Positions 1-6,165 of a stretch of 9,794 nt of DNA are shown here, piece after piece. The notes under the pieces were generated by a model that saw only the letters and a list, made by a program, of their open reading frames with translations, was not told where the DNA came from and made no database searches. A program made the translations under genes and the position numbers. Each line of letters starts with the position of its first letter. The first letter of the stretch is position 1. Source of the stretch: Methylococcales bacterium (GTDB taxonomy: Bacteria; Pseudomonadota; Gammaproteobacteria; Methylococcales; UBA1147); assembly GCA_024958995.1 (NCBI GenBank), contig JANXGZ010000070.1, positions 1 to 9,794 of the forward strand, read 5' to 3'.

Positions 1-119
1 GTAGAGTAGACAATCGATCCGTTGCTCTTTGGCGGTTCTCGAGACGGTATTGTGTCAAAGCGAACGAAAGGTTTACACTGGATCCATCTTGACTATTTCT
101 CCCAGATACCCGGAGAATT

Positions 120-533
120 ATGCAAAAGACCATCGTGCTAAGCTGGGCTGCGCTCTTTTCCTGTCTGCTGGCTTTTGCCTGGCCCGTTCACTCAGCTCCG
201 GTGTCGGACGATTTCGGTTCTTTCGGCCCGGTCAGCCATGTCGTGATTGGCTGGTTAAAAAAACCTAGCGACAAAGCCAGTCGCCGAAAATTCGTCGAGG
301 TGACTCGCGATTTCGCCACTCTCCCCGGGGTCATTGATCACAAGGTCGGCGTGGTCAGTCCGTCGCGCCGTGAGGTGGTCGATGCCAGCTTCGACGTTGC
401 AACGGTGATTACTTTCCGAAACAGGGCCGCTCTGAATGCGTACCTGGAACATCCACGCCACAAGAAGGCGGTTTCGGAAATGCTCAAGCCGTTGATTAGG
501 AAAATCATTGTCTACGATGTGGAGCTGAAATGA
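120..533 (+). CDS. Secreted Dabb-domain (stress-responsive alpha/beta-barrel) protein
   Basis: The 137-residue product has a short basic N-terminus, a hydrophobic stretch (about residues 5-21) and a possible signal peptidase site after HSA at residue 26, so export to the periplasm is likely. The mature part fits the Dabb fold: an opening strand HVVIGWLKKP (40-49), a central strand FDVATVITF (91-99), then the typical helix NRAALNAYLEHPRHKKAV (101-118) and a closing strand IIVYDVEL. Dabb proteins are small dimeric ferredoxin-like barrels; their activity is often unknown, so no reaction is assigned. The ATG at 120 has GGAG at 112-115, a rather short spacing of four bases. A cysteine at residue 15 lies in the hydrophobic segment, but LFSC is a poor lipobox, so a lipoprotein is less likely. 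The next gene begins 85 bases downstream on the same strand. Family is fairly sure; role is unknown. Confidence 0.8.
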   Translation: MQKTIVLSWAALFSCLLAFAWPVHSAPVSDDFGSFGPVSHVVIGWLKKPSDKASRRKFVEVTRDFATLPGVIDHKVGVVSPSRREVVDASFDVATVITFRNRAALNAYLEHPRHKKAVSEMLKPLIRKIIVYDVELK

Positions 534-545
534 GCCGGCAGGCTT

Positions 546-618
546 GGTACAGGCAATGCCGGTCTAGTATTTTGCGGAATGCCAGACTGGCTATTGGATA
601 GTGGGGTAAGGCAATACC
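546..618 (+). repeat. Imperfect direct repeat in the Dabb-hydrolase spacer
   Basis: Two copies of a short motif occur in the 85-base spacer: GGTACAGGCAATGCC at 546-560 and GGTAAGGCAATACC at 605-618. They differ by one inserted base and one substitution. The second copy covers the AAGG ribosome binding site and runs up to the ATG of the hydrolase gene. The first copy also forms part of a weak hairpin (CCGGCA 535-540 with TGCCGG 557-562). Such an arrangement could be a regulator site, or chance. Confidence 0.35.
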
Positions 619-1344
619 ATGGCGTTTCAGAGCTCGACCGTCGAATACTTTGACAACGGGATTTGTTTGGAAGGGCTTTTTGTCTACGACGATTCCCTGA
701 CCCATCCTTTGCCGACGGTACTGATTGCCCATGCGTGGGGTGGACGGGACGAATTCGTCTGCGATAAGGCGCGCCGTGTTGCGGAGCTGGGTTACGGGGC
801 TTTTGCACTGGACATGTACGGGAAAGGCGTCTTGGGGAGCAGTGTGGAAGAAAACGTTGCCCTAATGACTCCATTCATGGAGGATCGGGCCATGTTGCAG
901 CGGCGGATCGGCGCTGCGCTGGATGCCGTGAGAGGACTGGATTCGGTCGACGCTGGTCTGATTGTAGCCATGGGTTTTTGTTTTGGGGGCCTTTGCGTGC
1001 TGGATCTTGCCCGTACTGGCGCGGGTCTATGCGGCGTGGTCAGTTTTCATGGCCTGCTCGCAGCCCCCAGCAATATCGAAGGACAACCGATCAATGCTAG
1101 GGTACTGGTTCTCCACGGTCATGATGATCCGATGGTTCCAATGGAAGATATTGCGAGATTGCAGGAGGACCTGACCCGGGCTGGCTGTGACTGGCAGTTC
1201 CACTCGTACGGAAAGACCATGCATGCTTTTACCAACCCGGTGGCCAACGATCCGGGGTTTGGTACGGTTTACCATCCGTTGGCCGACAGGCGTTCGTGGC
1301 AGACGATGCAGATGTTTTTTGAGGAATGTTTCGACGATCGTTGA
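619..1344 (+). CDS. Dienelactone hydrolase family protein
   Basis: This 241-residue protein is an alpha/beta hydrolase of the dienelactone hydrolase (DLH) family, near the usual family length. The nucleophile elbow is GFCFGG with Cys121 as the expected nucleophile, where many hydrolases have Ser. The acid is probably Asp170 in HGHDDPMVP (166-174), and the base is His202 in MHAFTNP. The N-terminal half carries the family pattern LPTVLIAHAWGG (31-42) and GYGAFALDMYGKG (58-70). DLH enzymes open cyclic enol lactones in chloroaromatic breakdown, but many chromosomal members act on unknown esters, so the substrate is not assigned. No signal peptide is seen, so it is probably cytoplasmic. The ATG at 619 has AAGG at 608-611, seven bases upstream. 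It follows the Dabb gene on the same strand and may share its transcript. There are no ring-cleavage genes nearby to support a role in aromatic degradation. Confidence 0.9.
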   Translation: MAFQSSTVEYFDNGICLEGLFVYDDSLTHPLPTVLIAHAWGGRDEFVCDKARRVAELGYGAFALDMYGKGVLGSSVEENVALMTPFMEDRAMLQRRIGAALDAVRGLDSVDAGLIVAMGFCFGGLCVLDLARTGAGLCGVVSFHGLLAAPSNIEGQPINARVLVLHGHDDPMVPMEDIARLQEDLTRAGCDWQFHSYGKTMHAFTNPVANDPGFGTVYHPLADRRSWQTMQMFFEECFDDR

Positions 1345-1782
1345 AATCGGCGTATCAACGGCTTGTTTTTCCGTGGCACGAAATATCGAAAGTATTCGAG
1401 AAGTCGTCGATATCCTTACCTGTTAAACCGGTGCTGGGTCGTGCAGTGCCATACCAGTCAATCAACTGGAGCGCTACCTTCGTTGTAAAATTTTCTAATC
1501 GTCTGATTATCAAAGGCTGAAAACCGGCCTTCTCAGGTTCTCGGTTATTGCCTGTGGTGTTCGGGGCATCGCGCCGCCGCGGATTTCTTTCACCTGCTAG
1601 CGCTCTTTTTTCAAAATTCGGATGAGCCTGAACCCGGTGTCTGGTGACTTAGGCTGCGTATTCTCCTTTTCTCCGGCCTCCATTTCGCAGGAAGCACCCG
1701 CTCTTTCATGCAACCCGGGGTACGGGAATCGCAGGTCGACAAAGTTTGCCATGTATAATGCGTTTCATTTTTTTGGTGTTTG
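1345..1782. other. 438-base intergenic region with no convincing gene
   Basis: Only short open frames are present (64 codons or fewer) on either strand. None resembles a known family or has a good ribosome binding site, and the sequence looks degenerate. No tRNA or recognised small RNA was found. Visible structure is limited to a 7-base inverted repeat ATATCGA (1383-1389) / TCGATAT (1407-1413) with a 17-base loop, and the prfC -10 element near the right end. No strong U-tracted terminator was seen after the hydrolase stop codon. Confidence 0.5.
1754..1759 (+). promoter_or_regulatory. Probable -10 element of the prfC promoter
   Basis: A perfect TATAAT lies 24 bases before the prfC ATG. No good -35 box is found at 16-18 bases; a TCGACA at 1736-1741 is too close (12-base spacer). 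If this -10 is used, transcription would begin near 1766 and leave a leader of only about 17 bases without a clear Shine-Dalgarno sequence. The box is convincing but the promoter as a whole is only moderately supported. Confidence 0.45.
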
Positions 1783-3363
1783 ATGTCAGATTTCATTCAT
1801 GAGCTTGGGCGAAGGCGGACATTCGCGATCATTTCCCACCCGGATGCCGGGAAAACCACCATCACGGAGAAACTGCTGCTTTTCGGCGGTGCGATCCAGC
1901 TGGCAGGATCGGTCAAGGGGCGCAAGGCGGCACGGCATGCGACCTCGGACTGGATGCAGATGGAAAAGGAGAGGGGGATTTCGGTGACCACCTCGGTGAT
2001 GCAGTTTGAACACGAGGATTGCGTAATCAACCTGCTGGACACACCTGGACACGCCGATTTTTCTGAAGATACCTACCGTACCCTAACCGCCGTTGATTCG
2101 GCTCTGATGGTGATCGACAGTGCTAAAGGTGTCGAGGAGCGGACCATCAAGCTGATGGATGTCTGCCGCCTGCGCGACACACCCATTCTTACCTTTATCA
2201 ACAAGATGGATCGCGAAGGACGTGACCCCATCGATGTCCTCGACGAGATCGAGGACATACTGAAGATTCAGTGCGCGCCCGTCACCTGGCCGATCGGCAT
2301 GGGCAAGCGCTTCAAGGGGGTCTACCACCTTTACGATGACACAACCCATCTGTTTGACCCGAACCACGGAGGCAAGATTGCAGCGGGCGAAATCATCCAG
2401 GGCCTTGAGAATCCTCGGCTGGACGACTTGCTGGGTGACCAGGTGGCAGAGCTCAGAGAGGAAATCGAGCTGGTCAAGGGGGCCAGTCACGAGCTCAGCA
2501 TCGACGACTACCTGCAAGCGCGGCAGACACCCGTGTTTTTCGGATCGGCCATCAACAACTTCGGTATCCTCGAATTGCTGGACGCATTTGCGGCCTATGC
2601 TCCCAAACCCCAGCCTCGGGAAGCGGCTGACCGGAAGATCAGTCCTGAACACGACAAGTTTACCGGCTTTGTTTTCAAGGTTCAGGCCAATATGGATCCG
2701 GCTCACCGCGACCGGGTGGCATTTCTCAGGGTCTGTTCAGGCAAATTCTGCAAGAGCATGAAAATGCACCATGTACGAATTGGGAAAAGCGTCCAGGTTT
2801 CGAATGCGATTACCTTCCAGGCTGATCGCCGCAAGAATGTCGAAGAGGCATATCCCGGTGATATTCTCGGGCTGCATAACCACGGGACGATCCAGGTTGG
2901 GGATACCTTTAGCCAGGGAGAGGAATTGAAGTTCGGCGGCATTCCCTACTTCGCTCCTGAGCTGTTTCGCCGTGTAGTTCTGAAGGATCCGTTACGCTCC
3001 AAGGCCTTGCAGAAAGGACTGGTGCAACTGACCGAGGAAGGAGCGACCCAGCTGTTCAGACCGCTTAGGAACAATGAACTGATCCTCGGCGCAGTGGGCG
3101 TCCTGCAGTTCGACGTGACGGCCTATCGGTTGAAAGCGGAATACAATGTTGATTGCGTCTACGATAATGTTGCGATCAACACTGCTCGCTGGGTGATTTG
3201 TGACGACCTGAAGATGCTGGACGACTTCAAGAAAAAGAACCACGCGAACCTGGCCGAGGATGGAGGTGGTTACTTGGTTTACCTAGCGAGCAGCCGGGTG
3301 AATTTGCAGCTGAGCCAAGAGCGCTGGCCGGACGTCGAATTCAGGGCAACCCGCGAATTGTAG
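1783..3363 (+). CDS. prfC: Peptide chain release factor 3 (RF3)
   Basis: RF3 is a ribosome-associated translational GTPase that removes RF1 and RF2 from the ribosome after peptide release. The 526-residue product matches the E. coli protein in length (about 529). GTPase motifs are intact: P-loop SHPDAGKTT (18-26), the switch region ERGISVTTSVMQF (62-74), DTPGH (86-90) and NKMD (140-143). The RF3-specific insert GRKAARHATSDWM (46-58) and the ending VNLQLSQERWPDVEFRATREL separate it from EF-G and other relatives. I place the start at ATG 1783; a TTG directly before it (1780) would add one residue. No clear Shine-Dalgarno sequence is present, since the upstream bases are mostly T with GGTG. It converges with the cytochrome gene downstream. 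RF2, one of its substrates, is encoded about 6 kb away in the same orientation. Confidence 0.97.
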   Translation: MSDFIHELGRRRTFAIISHPDAGKTTITEKLLLFGGAIQLAGSVKGRKAARHATSDWMQMEKERGISVTTSVMQFEHEDCVINLLDTPGHADFSEDTYRTLTAVDSALMVIDSAKGVEERTIKLMDVCRLRDTPILTFINKMDREGRDPIDVLDEIEDILKIQCAPVTWPIGMGKRFKGVYHLYDDTTHLFDPNHGGKIAAGEIIQGLENPRLDDLLGDQVAELREEIELVKGASHELSIDDYLQARQTPVFFGSAINNFGILELLDAFAAYAPKPQPREAADRKISPEHDKFTGFVFKVQANMDPAHRDRVAFLRVCSGKFCKSMKMHHVRIGKSVQVSNAITFQADRRKNVEEAYPGDILGLHNHGTIQVGDTFSQGEELKFGGIPYFAPELFRRVVLKDPLRSKALQKGLVQLTEEGATQLFRPLRNNELILGAVGVLQFDVTAYRLKAEYNVDCVYDNVAINTARWVICDDLKMLDDFKKKNHANLAEDGGGYLVYLASSRVNLQLSQERWPDVEFRATREL

Positions 3364-3461
3364 TAAATGTACGGATTACTTTGAAGTGAACCCGTTTATT
3401 TTCCGGGGTTCAGGGCAGATGCCCGGCTTTTCCTGTGCGAAGGTCAGATGAGCTGTTGAAT

Positions 3462-3499
3462 AAAAAAGCCGTTTCCGGCATGCCGGAAACGGCTTTTTT
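3462..3499. terminator. Bidirectional rho-independent terminator (perfect 38-base palindrome)
   Basis: The bases from 3462 to 3480 are exactly the reverse complement of 3481-3499: six A, a GC-rich 13-base arm GCCGTTTCCGGCA, its complement, then six T. The transcript from either strand would form a long GC-rich hairpin followed by a U-tract. It lies between the convergent prfC stop (3363) and the cytochrome stop (3526), so it can end both transcripts. Weaker hairpins lie closer to prfC (GAACCC 3388-3393 with GGGTTC 3406-3411) but have no T-run. Confidence 0.92.
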
Positions 3500-3525
3500 G
3501 TGACTTACAAGTAAAGAAAGAAGAC

Positions 3526-3948
3526 TTATTTTTTCTTTTTCACCTTCGCCGGAATCTTGCCCTCAGACAGGCAGCTCAGGTAGGTATAGACTGCGTTGAT
3601 TGCTTCATCTTCGGACATCCCTGACTTTTTGACCATCTTAATTCCCATGATCGCAGCGCCCGCCTTGGGCATGCCATTACGACCGTTTTTCACAACCGCA
3701 GCGAATTCGTCCTGGCTCAGTTTCTTCACGCTTTCAAGCAGGTTGGGGTTAGGAGCGACGTCGTGACAGGTTCCGCATCCGCGACCAAAGGTGCGTTCAT
3801 AGATTTTGCTGCCGATAAAGGTTGGGACGCTGACTTCTTTTCCTTCGTCGGGGCACGCTCCGGCTGCGATTGCCTGGTTAGTAGCACCGAACATTAGGCC
3901 GGTAGCCATCGCTATGCAGGGTAAATATCTTCTAATTGCTTTAATCAT
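3526..3948 (-). CDS. Small periplasmic monoheme c-type cytochrome
   Basis: The 140-residue product carries electrons in the periplasm through one covalently bound heme. It starts with a signal peptide (basic MIKAIRR, hydrophobic core to residue 21, likely cut after AIA at 27-29). The heme-binding motif is CGTCH (58-62), with His62 as one axial ligand; Met93 in NGRNGMPKAG is the likely second. The C-terminal helix SEDEAINAVYTYLSCL (112-127) is typical of class I cytochromes. Two features are unusual: two more cysteines, Cys32 just after the signal peptide and Cys126 in the last helix, which could form a disulfide, and a lysine-rich tail KVKKKK. The ATG at 3948 is preceded by AAGGA (3954-3958 on the opposite strand). 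The gene stands alone between a shared terminator and a divergent spacer, so its redox partner is not shown by context. Confidence 0.9.
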   Translation of the reverse strand: MIKAIRRYLPCIAMATGLMFGATNQAIAAGACPDEGKEVSVPTFIGSKIYERTFGRGCGTCHDVAPNPNLLESVKKLSQDEFAAVVKNGRNGMPKAGAAIMGIKMVKKSGMSEDEAINAVYTYLSCLSEGKIPAKVKKKK

Positions 3949-4277
3949 GATGATCCTTTTAAATTATATTTATTAGCCGAATGACGGGCCTGAAAACTCA
4001 CATAAAAGGCGCGCACAACCAACCATCAGAAAGAACGATAATTCTAATTGGTGCACAGGATAGGGAATTCGTCGTCATTTTTCAATGACTTTAATGCACA
4101 ATCCTGCAAGAAGTCCCGCTGAATACTCCTTTGCAAATATCCGTAGTTTCAATGAATTGACGAAGCTGGCCCCTGATTCGACTTCGTTCTCCCTCTCAAT
4201 TGACACGATAGTTGCTTTCTTTGAATATAGGCCGGTCGGAAGGCTTTGCTTCCGGTGAACATGAATCAGGACGTGTG
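3949..4277. other. 329-base divergent spacer between the cytochrome and fructokinase genes
   Basis: No gene is supported here. The left end is AT-rich and holds the cytochrome ribosome binding site; a TATAAT on the minus strand (3963-3968) is too close to that start to serve as its -10. A perfect small hairpin GTCATT-TTTC-AATGAC occupies 4074-4089. The right part holds the fructokinase promoter and a hairpin CGGAAG (4237-4242) / CTTCCG (4249-4254) in its probable leader. Promoters for both flanking genes must lie here unless they are read through from elsewhere. Confidence 0.5.
4200..4231 (+). promoter_or_regulatory. Probable sigma70 promoter of the fructokinase-ferredoxin operon
   Basis: A perfect -35 TTGACA sits at 4200-4205. 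The -10 is less clear: GAATAT at the ideal 17-base spacing (4223-4228) matches poorly, while TATAGG (4226-4231) matches better but at a 20-base spacing. Transcription from here would start near 4235, after the upstream in-frame TTG at 4212. That supports the ATG at 4278 as the true start. Confidence 0.5.
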
Positions 4278-5180
4278 ATGATCAGGCTGGGTGTCGATCT
4301 CGGGGGAACCAAAATCGAAATTGTCGCAATAGACCCGGAGGGTCGGGAACTGCTGCGCAACAGGGTTCCTACGCCGAAAGACGATTACCAAGCCATTCTT
4401 GCTGCGGTAGTTGGTTTGGTGCATGCTGCGGAACACAGCCTGGGTCTACAAGGGACGGTCGGGATCTGCCTGCCCGGGGCTTTGTCGAAAAAGAATGGAT
4501 ACCTGAAGAACTCGAATAGCCTGGTGCTCAACGCCAGGCCGGTAGGCGAAGATCTTCGTTCAGTACTTGGGCGAGAAGTTCGGCTGTCGAACGACGCCGA
4601 TTGTTTTACCCTCTCTGAGGCCGTTGACGGTGTCGCTGTGGGGGCCCAAATCGTATTTGGCGTGATTTTGGGAACCGGCGTCGGCGGCGGAATCGTCGTC
4701 GGCGGCAAGTTGCTGAGCGGGCCCAATTCGATTGCCGGCGAATGGGGCCACAATCCCCTGCCATGGCTGAAAGAAAGCGACCATCCTTTGCCGGACTGTT
4801 ATTGCGGCCATGCGGGATGTATTGAAACCTACCTGTCCGGACCCGGGTTTGCGGCGCTGCATCAGGTCCGCCATGATCGAGTCATGACCGCCGCGGAGCT
4901 CGTGGTCGCCTCGCAATCGGGTGATGGTGCCGCCAGAGCAAGCCTGGAGGAATACGAACACCGACTGGCCAGAGCACTGGCCCAGGTCATCAACATTATC
5001 GACCCCGATGTGATCGTGCTGGGCGGAGGCCTGTCGAATTGCCGACGGCTGTATGACACGGTTCCCCGGATCTGGAGCGAATTTATCTTTTCTGATCAGG
5101 TCGATACCCTCTTAGTTCCTCCGCAGCATGGTGATTCGAGCGGTGTTCGGGGTGCTGCCAAACTGTGGGATTCGGCTTGA
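4278..5180 (+). CDS. mak: ROK-family fructokinase (Mak-like)
   Basis: This 300-residue ROK sugar kinase most likely phosphorylates fructose to fructose-6-phosphate with ATP in the cytoplasm, feeding glycolysis. Motifs in order: phosphate-binding DLGGTK (7-12), catalytic Asp106 in LSNDADC, GTGVGGG (132-138), and the ROK zinc site formed by His158 in GEWGHNPLPW plus Cys174, Cys176 and Cys181 in CYCGHAGCIET. The ending NIIDPDVIVLGGGLSN with HGDSSGVRGAAKLW agrees closely with what I recall of E. coli Mak, including a similar length (about 302). The ATG at 4278 is chosen because AGGA lies at 4268-4271; an in-frame TTG at 4212 would add 22 residues but falls at or before the predicted transcription start. 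N-acetylglucosamine kinase is the main alternative substrate class, since ROK specificity is hard to read from sequence. The ferredoxin gene follows 11 bases downstream. Confidence 0.88.
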   Translation: MIRLGVDLGGTKIEIVAIDPEGRELLRNRVPTPKDDYQAILAAVVGLVHAAEHSLGLQGTVGICLPGALSKKNGYLKNSNSLVLNARPVGEDLRSVLGREVRLSNDADCFTLSEAVDGVAVGAQIVFGVILGTGVGGGIVVGGKLLSGPNSIAGEWGHNPLPWLKESDHPLPDCYCGHAGCIETYLSGPGFAALHQVRHDRVMTAAELVVASQSGDGAARASLEEYEHRLARALAQVINIIDPDVIVLGGGLSNCRRLYDTVPRIWSEFIFSDQVDTLLVPPQHGDSSGVRGAAKLWDSA

Positions 5181-5191
5181 GGAAAAAATAA

Positions 5192-5572
5192 GTGAGCAAT
5201 GGTGCGACAGTAATGGAATCTGTAATACGGGAGGCGGCACTCCGAATCGGAGTACCCTCAATCAAACGGCACATCTTTCTCTGCTGTGATCAGACCGTGC
5301 CAAAATGTTGCGGTAAGGAAGACAGTCTGATCGCCTGGGAGTTTCTCAAATCCCGTCTAAGGGAACTCGGATTGACCCAGTCTGGGGGTGTTTTCCGGAC
5401 CAAGGCGAATTGCCTTCAGGTCTGCCAGAGTGGCCCGATCGCCGTTGTTTACCCGGAAGGCACTTGGTACCACTCATGCATGCCGAAGGTTCTCGAATTG
5501 ATTATCCAGAAGCACCTGATCGGAAACGAAATCGTGGAAGAGTACCTGGTCCACGATTGTGATCTTTCCTAA
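5192..5572 (+). CDS. Thioredoxin-like [2Fe-2S] ferredoxin
   Basis: The 126-residue product resembles thioredoxin-fold [2Fe-2S] ferredoxins, which carry single electrons in the cytoplasm. The pattern is HIFLCCDQTVPKCC (27-40), then NCLQVCQSGPIAVVYPEGTWY (73-93). Likely cluster ligands are one cysteine of each pair (Cys31/32 and Cys39/40) together with Cys74 and Cys78. The paired cysteines are unusual, because relatives usually have a single cysteine at each place. The GTG at 5192 is chosen as start because GAGGA (5179-5183), overlapping the kinase stop codon, is well spaced; an ATG at 5213 lacks such a site. This overlap indicates co-transcription and possibly translational coupling with the kinase. 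Its electron partner is unknown, and the link to sugar phosphorylation is not explained by known chemistry. Confidence 0.88.
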   Translation: MSNGATVMESVIREAALRIGVPSIKRHIFLCCDQTVPKCCGKEDSLIAWEFLKSRLRELGLTQSGGVFRTKANCLQVCQSGPIAVVYPEGTWYHSCMPKVLELIIQKHLIGNEIVEEYLVHDCDLS

Positions 5573-5662
5573 ACTCGTTGCTCTGATGTTGTTCAAGGCG
5601 GCGCAGTTTTGAATGGCACAAGTTTCTAGAGCGGGGTCATGCAAGACAGCCGGACCCTGGAT

Positions 5663-5968
5663 TCATCCCTGCCCCGATAAGTCTGATCGTTCTTTCCTGT
5701 CCGAATGACCCAGGTCCTTGCCTGGTGCGACCTGGTCGCGGACCAATTGTTTTAATTCGCTGATCTCGGGAAAACCTCCCTGCGCTTTTCTATCCCAGAT
5801 GAGTTCATCGTTGGCCCGGATCTCGAAAATCCCGCCGCTTCCCGGTTTCAGGGTCAGCGATAATATCTCTTGATCAAAAGTCACCAGAAGTTCCTGTGCT
5901 ATCCATGCCGCCCGCAGCAGCCAGCGGCACTGGGTGCAATAGCTGATTTCAACGCGCTGCTTTTCCAT
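5663..5968 (-). CDS. SelT/SelW/SelH family (Rdx-type) CxxC protein
   Basis: This 101-residue protein belongs to the bacterial branch of the SelT/SelW/SelH selenoprotein family, small thioredoxin-like proteins thought to act in thiol redox reactions. The N-terminal strand ends in YCTQCRWLLRAAWIAQELL (10-28), with Cys11 and Cys14 forming the CxxC that replaces the CxxU of selenoproteins. The conserved GGFPEISELKQLVRDQVAPGKDLGHSD part (64-90) is typical of proteobacterial members. I choose the ATG at 5968, which has GGAG nine bases upstream (5978-5981, opposite strand); a TTG six codons further upstream is less likely. No signal peptide is present. It converges with the ferredoxin gene (91-base gap) and diverges from nhaD. 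The physiological role in bacteria is not established. Confidence 0.88.
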   Translation of the reverse strand: MEKQRVEISYCTQCRWLLRAAWIAQELLVTFDQEILSLTLKPGSGGIFEIRANDELIWDRKAQGGFPEISELKQLVRDQVAPGKDLGHSDRKERSDLSGQG

Positions 5969-6127
5969 GTCAAAGAACTCCGGCAAGGTCCATGAGACCG
6001 ACTGGATGCGAGGGGGGCACGGCTTGGGTTCTCGAGTCGTTGAAGGGCAAGGTCTCTAATCTCCTTAATTATCACGTATTTTCGTTAGTTTCTGCTACTC
6101 GAACTGCGTTTCGATGCACCATAAGGT

Positions 6128-6150
6128 ATCATGACGCGATTTTTCATGAT
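6128..6150 (+). promoter_or_regulatory. Inverted repeat ahead of the nhaD ribosome binding site
   Basis: A perfect 7-base inverted repeat, ATCATGA (6128-6134) and TCATGAT (6144-6150), has a 9-base centre. It ends a few bases before the AGGA of nhaD (6155-6158). It may be an operator for a transcription regulator or an RNA hairpin affecting translation. No clear -35/-10 pair was found nearby. Confidence 0.35.
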
Positions 6151-6165
6151 TTCTAGGAAAACTGG

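Noticed and set aside
50..79. Possible promoter for the Dabb gene (TTGTGT at 50-55 and TACACT at 74-79)
   Set aside because: Both boxes match the consensus poorly, so the pair is no better than chance in this stretch.
29..268. Open frame of 79 codons overlapping the start of the Dabb gene
   Set aside because: It is out of frame with the recognisable Dabb gene, shows no family similarity and has no good ribosome binding site.
1611..1796. 61-codon minus-strand frame in the gap before prfC
   Set aside because: The translation resembles no family and the frame overlaps the prfC start; it looks like noise.
2083..2706. 207-codon minus-strand frame inside prfC
   Set aside because: It is a shadow of prfC on the other strand; the plus-strand frame has every RF3 motif.
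3963..3968. TATAAT on the minus strand before the cytochrome gene
   Set aside because: A start from here would fall within the ribosome binding site, and there is no matching -35 box; the AT-rich stretch explains it.
4212..4277. N-terminal extension of the fructokinase from a TTG at 4212
   Set aside because: It lies at or before the predicted transcription start and adds residues not found in ROK kinases; ATG 4278 has a good Shine-Dalgarno sequence.
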